Shown here: positions 61,906 to 64,000 of the stretch, piece by piece
Position numbering within the stretch: position 1 is the stretch's first letter
Layout: every line of letters starts with the position of its first letter
Assembly (NCBI RefSeq): GCF_030445035.2
Contig: NC_080701.1
Span: forward strand, 23,032,798-23,096,797
DNA from: Dasypus novemcinctus
Lineage: Eukaryota; Chordata; Mammalia; Cingulata; Dasypodidae
Length of the DNA: 64,000 nt
Reading direction: 5' to 3'
The notes under the pieces: generated by a model
Seen by the model: the letters and a program-made list of their open reading frames with translations, nothing else
Database searches by the model: none
What the model was told of the DNA's origin: nothing
Position numbers and translations under genes: made by a program

Positions 61906-62306
61906 TTATTTCTTCTTTTTTTATTATCTTTAAAAAAAAAGATACATAGATCACACAAAATGTTACATTAAAAAATATAAGAGATTCCCATATACCCCAC
62001 TCCCCACACCCCCCGCTCCTCCCACATGGACAACTTCTTTCATTAATGTGGTACATTCATTGCATTTGATGAGTACATTTTGGAGCATTGCTACACAACA
62101 TGGATTATAGTTTGTGTTGAAGGTTACACTATCTCTCCCAGTCCATTCTGTGGGTTATGGCAGGATGTATAATGTCCTGCATCTGTCCCTGCCATATCAC
62201 TCAGGACAACTCCAAGTCCTGAAAATGCCCCCATATCACACCTCCTTTTCCCTCTCCCTGCCTTCAGCAACTCCCGTGGCCACTGTCTCCCCATCAATGA
62301 TATAAT
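61906..62306 (-). mobile_element. 5'-truncated LINE-1 3' end with target duplication
   Basis: About 400 bp of L1 3' UTR antisense, with the tail at the low end and the terminal motif near 61945. The 17-bp CAAAGAAAGGCATTTTA occurs at 61889-61905 and 62307-62323 without mismatch, so the borders are exact and the insertion is fairly young. Confidence 0.93.
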
Positions 62307-62323
62307 CAAAGAAAGGCATTTTA

Positions 62324-62857
62324 CATGAAAAGGGCATGGAAAGAAAAAGAGTGTTCTATGACATCCTATGATTAGTATTTCCCTCATTTTAGATTAAAAC
62401 TTTCTGTTTTTATTTATAAAGTGTATTTCTGGTAAACAGGGTATTGTGATTTGTTGTTCTTTACCCCCCTAGTTAGTTAATACCTACTTTTTCATTGCAG
62501 TGTTTAGCCGATTTATGCTTATTGAAAGTACAGATAACTATGGATAATATATTGTTATTAGTGTTCTATTTGTGCTATTGATTGTTCGCTCCTTTGGATT
62601 AATGGATTATTTTTAGCATTTCATTTTATCTTTTATATTGGCGTTTCTCCCCCTATGCCTTTTTTCTCCCTCTGAGTAGTTTCTCTTGGTATTCCAATTA
62701 GCATCCTTTATTTATCCTAACCAATCTTGAATTCATGTTACACTTCATATTAATATAAGAGGCTTATAACAGTTAAATTCCATTTAGCCCCTATCATCTT
62801 TTGTGGTTTTGTGTATTTTACATCCCACGTGCTATAAACCTCAAGAGAATTTTTTTC
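62324..62857. other. Intron 7, no recognised feature
   Basis: AT-rich sequence without a recognisable exon or clear repeat family. Confidence 0.4.
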
Positions 62858-63284
62858 CTTTTTTTTTAAAAAAAGTATTATTTATTTCTCTCCCCTTCTC
62901 CCCCGCGCCCCGTTGTCTGTTCTCTGTGTCCATTCACTGTGTGTTCTTCTGTGTCTGTTTGCATTCTTGTTAGTGGCACCGGGAATCTGTGTCTCTTTTT
63001 GTTGCATCATCTTGCTGCATCAGCTCTCTGTGTGTGCGGTGCCGCTCCTGGGTGGGCTGTGCTTTTATTGCATGGGGCGGCTTTCCTTAGGGGGCATACT
63101 CCTTGCGCGTGGGGCTCCCCTACGCGGGGGACACCCCTGCGTGGCACAACACTCCTTGTGCGCATCAGCCCTGCGCATGGGCCAGCTCATCACATGGGTC
63201 AGGAGGCCCCGGGGTTTGAACCCTGGACCTCCCATGTGGTAGGCAGACGCTCTATCAATTGAGCCAAATCCACTTCCCTTCTCT
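62858..63284 (-). repeat. DAS-type SINE at the edge of an L1 3' end
   Basis: Antisense SINE: T-rich tail at 62858-62885, DAS body (GCGCATGGGCCAGCTC) and tRNA-like head to 63284, with B box GGTTTGAACCC. L1 3' terminal sequence starts immediately to its right. Confidence 0.88.
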
Positions 63285-63610
63285 ATTCTTAAAGAAGCTT
63301 TAGATTACATAAATGTTATATTGAAAAACAGAATCTACATCTGTAAGCAACACAGTTCCATCCATCTGCCCCATGGGATCTAAGCCCCCTCTCAGTCAGC
63401 AGCAGAGTGGGCCTCATCATCCCCAAATCCTCAAGACTGAGGAATGAACAAACATAAGGGGGCTGCAGCTATGAACTTAGGTAGACATTATTATTCTAGT
63501 AATAGAAGAACTTTTAACACTGATTTAAAGATAATGGTCACGAGAGATTCTGAGGGGAGGGAGAGGGAAAAATCGGTGTAATATGGGGCATTTCAGGTAC
63601 ATTAGAAAGA
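63285..63610. mobile_element. Inverted (twin-primed) LINE-1 3' fragment
   Basis: 63285-63345 is the last 60 bp of an L1 antisense (AAAGAAGCTTTAGATTACAT). From about 63352 the sequence changes to the sense strand of the L1 3' UTR (GGGATCTAAGCCCCCTCTCA...CAGAGTGGGC), matching the reverse complement of 27850-28100. A tail and an inverted inner part are what twin priming leaves. Confidence 0.65.
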
Positions 63611-63779
63611 TAATTTACTTTTTAAATAAATAGTCAATTTTTGTCTAAAGAAATTATGAAAAGAAATAATCTTCATTTTTCTCTCTATATTTATCATTTC
63701 TAAAGCTCTGATCCTGTCTTGTAGGTTTGTGTTTCTATTTCTCTTTGGCCTGTAGATGATTCTCTCTGCTTTTGTTTAT

Positions 63780-63960
63780 CCAATAATACCTTTATTTCAC
63801 CTTGACATTTTAAACATTTTATTTGAAAATAATTTCAAACTCTCAAAAAAGTTAGCAGAATGATAATGCAAATACCATCTCCCTTCTCTTTATCCAGATT
63901 TATTTATTATTAATATTTTATCCCATTATCATCTATGTTCTCTCAATTTCAGAATAACAT
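63780..63960. repeat. Old L1 3' UTR-like fragment
   Basis: TTTCAAACTCTCAAAAAAGT and TCTTTATCCAGATTTATTTA recall a widespread old L1M 3' UTR sequence. It runs towards the window edge. Confidence 0.4.
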
Positions 63961-64000
63961 GCAAATTGCTTTGTGGACCTTAACATCAGTGTTTTTTCAC

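Noticed and set aside
62510-62560. Possible ADAM3 exon 9 (TTTTTCATTGCAG followed by a FSRFML-like peptide)
   Set aside because: Similarity covers six residues only, a stop follows soon after, and exon 8 is not placed; chance is more likely.

Overview
The window is mammalian nuclear DNA, most likely from a xenarthran and probably an armadillo (Dasypus). The main reason is the tRNA-derived SINE present in several copies, whose body matches the armadillo DAS family as I remember it. Dense LINE-1, MaLR LTR, MIR and hAT remnants also fit a placental mammal. There are no bacterial features, no CRISPR array and no operon.

One gene can be supported: the 5' part of ADAM3 (cyritestin / tMDC I) on the + strand. 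Seven coding exons at 12065-12122, 12530-12612, 24623-24678, 43353-43431, 52935-53011, 53446-53623 and 60782-60847 have GT/AG splice sites and compatible phases. They join to exactly 597 nt (199 codons) with no stop. The product covers the signal peptide, the propeptide and the first strand of the metalloprotease-like domain. A CpG-rich block surrounds exon 1. ADAM3 is a sperm-surface protein in rodents and a pseudogene in humans, so an open 5' half here is the main result. The next exon could not be placed convincingly; a degenerate candidate lies at 61278-61363.

Most of the rest is transposon sequence. 1-8116: a long antisense LINE-1 (A) cut by the left edge. 8120-10560: older L1 remnants split by a MaLR relic. 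10561-11829: plain upstream sequence. 13107-21058: a second antisense L1 (B), with two internal deletions and two SINEs, in intron 2. 24760-42985: L1 3' ends, MaLR remnants, nested older L1s and L1 D in introns 2 and 3. 43775-52260 (intron 4): old L1s in both orientations, a solo LTR, four SINE pieces and a retropseudogene of TTC33. 54600-60710 (intron 6): MIR, sense-strand old L1 pieces, an MLT1 LTR, a long GA repeat and a hAT relic. 61906-63960: a short L1 with clear target-site duplications, a SINE and an apparently twin-primed (inverted) L1.

I found no new biological system. The parts most worth following are the ADAM3 reading frame, the uncertain exon 8, the TTC33 pseudogene lying exactly between two L1 pieces, and several insertions whose target duplications can be read directly. 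Repeat family names are from memory and pattern recognition; no database search was run.
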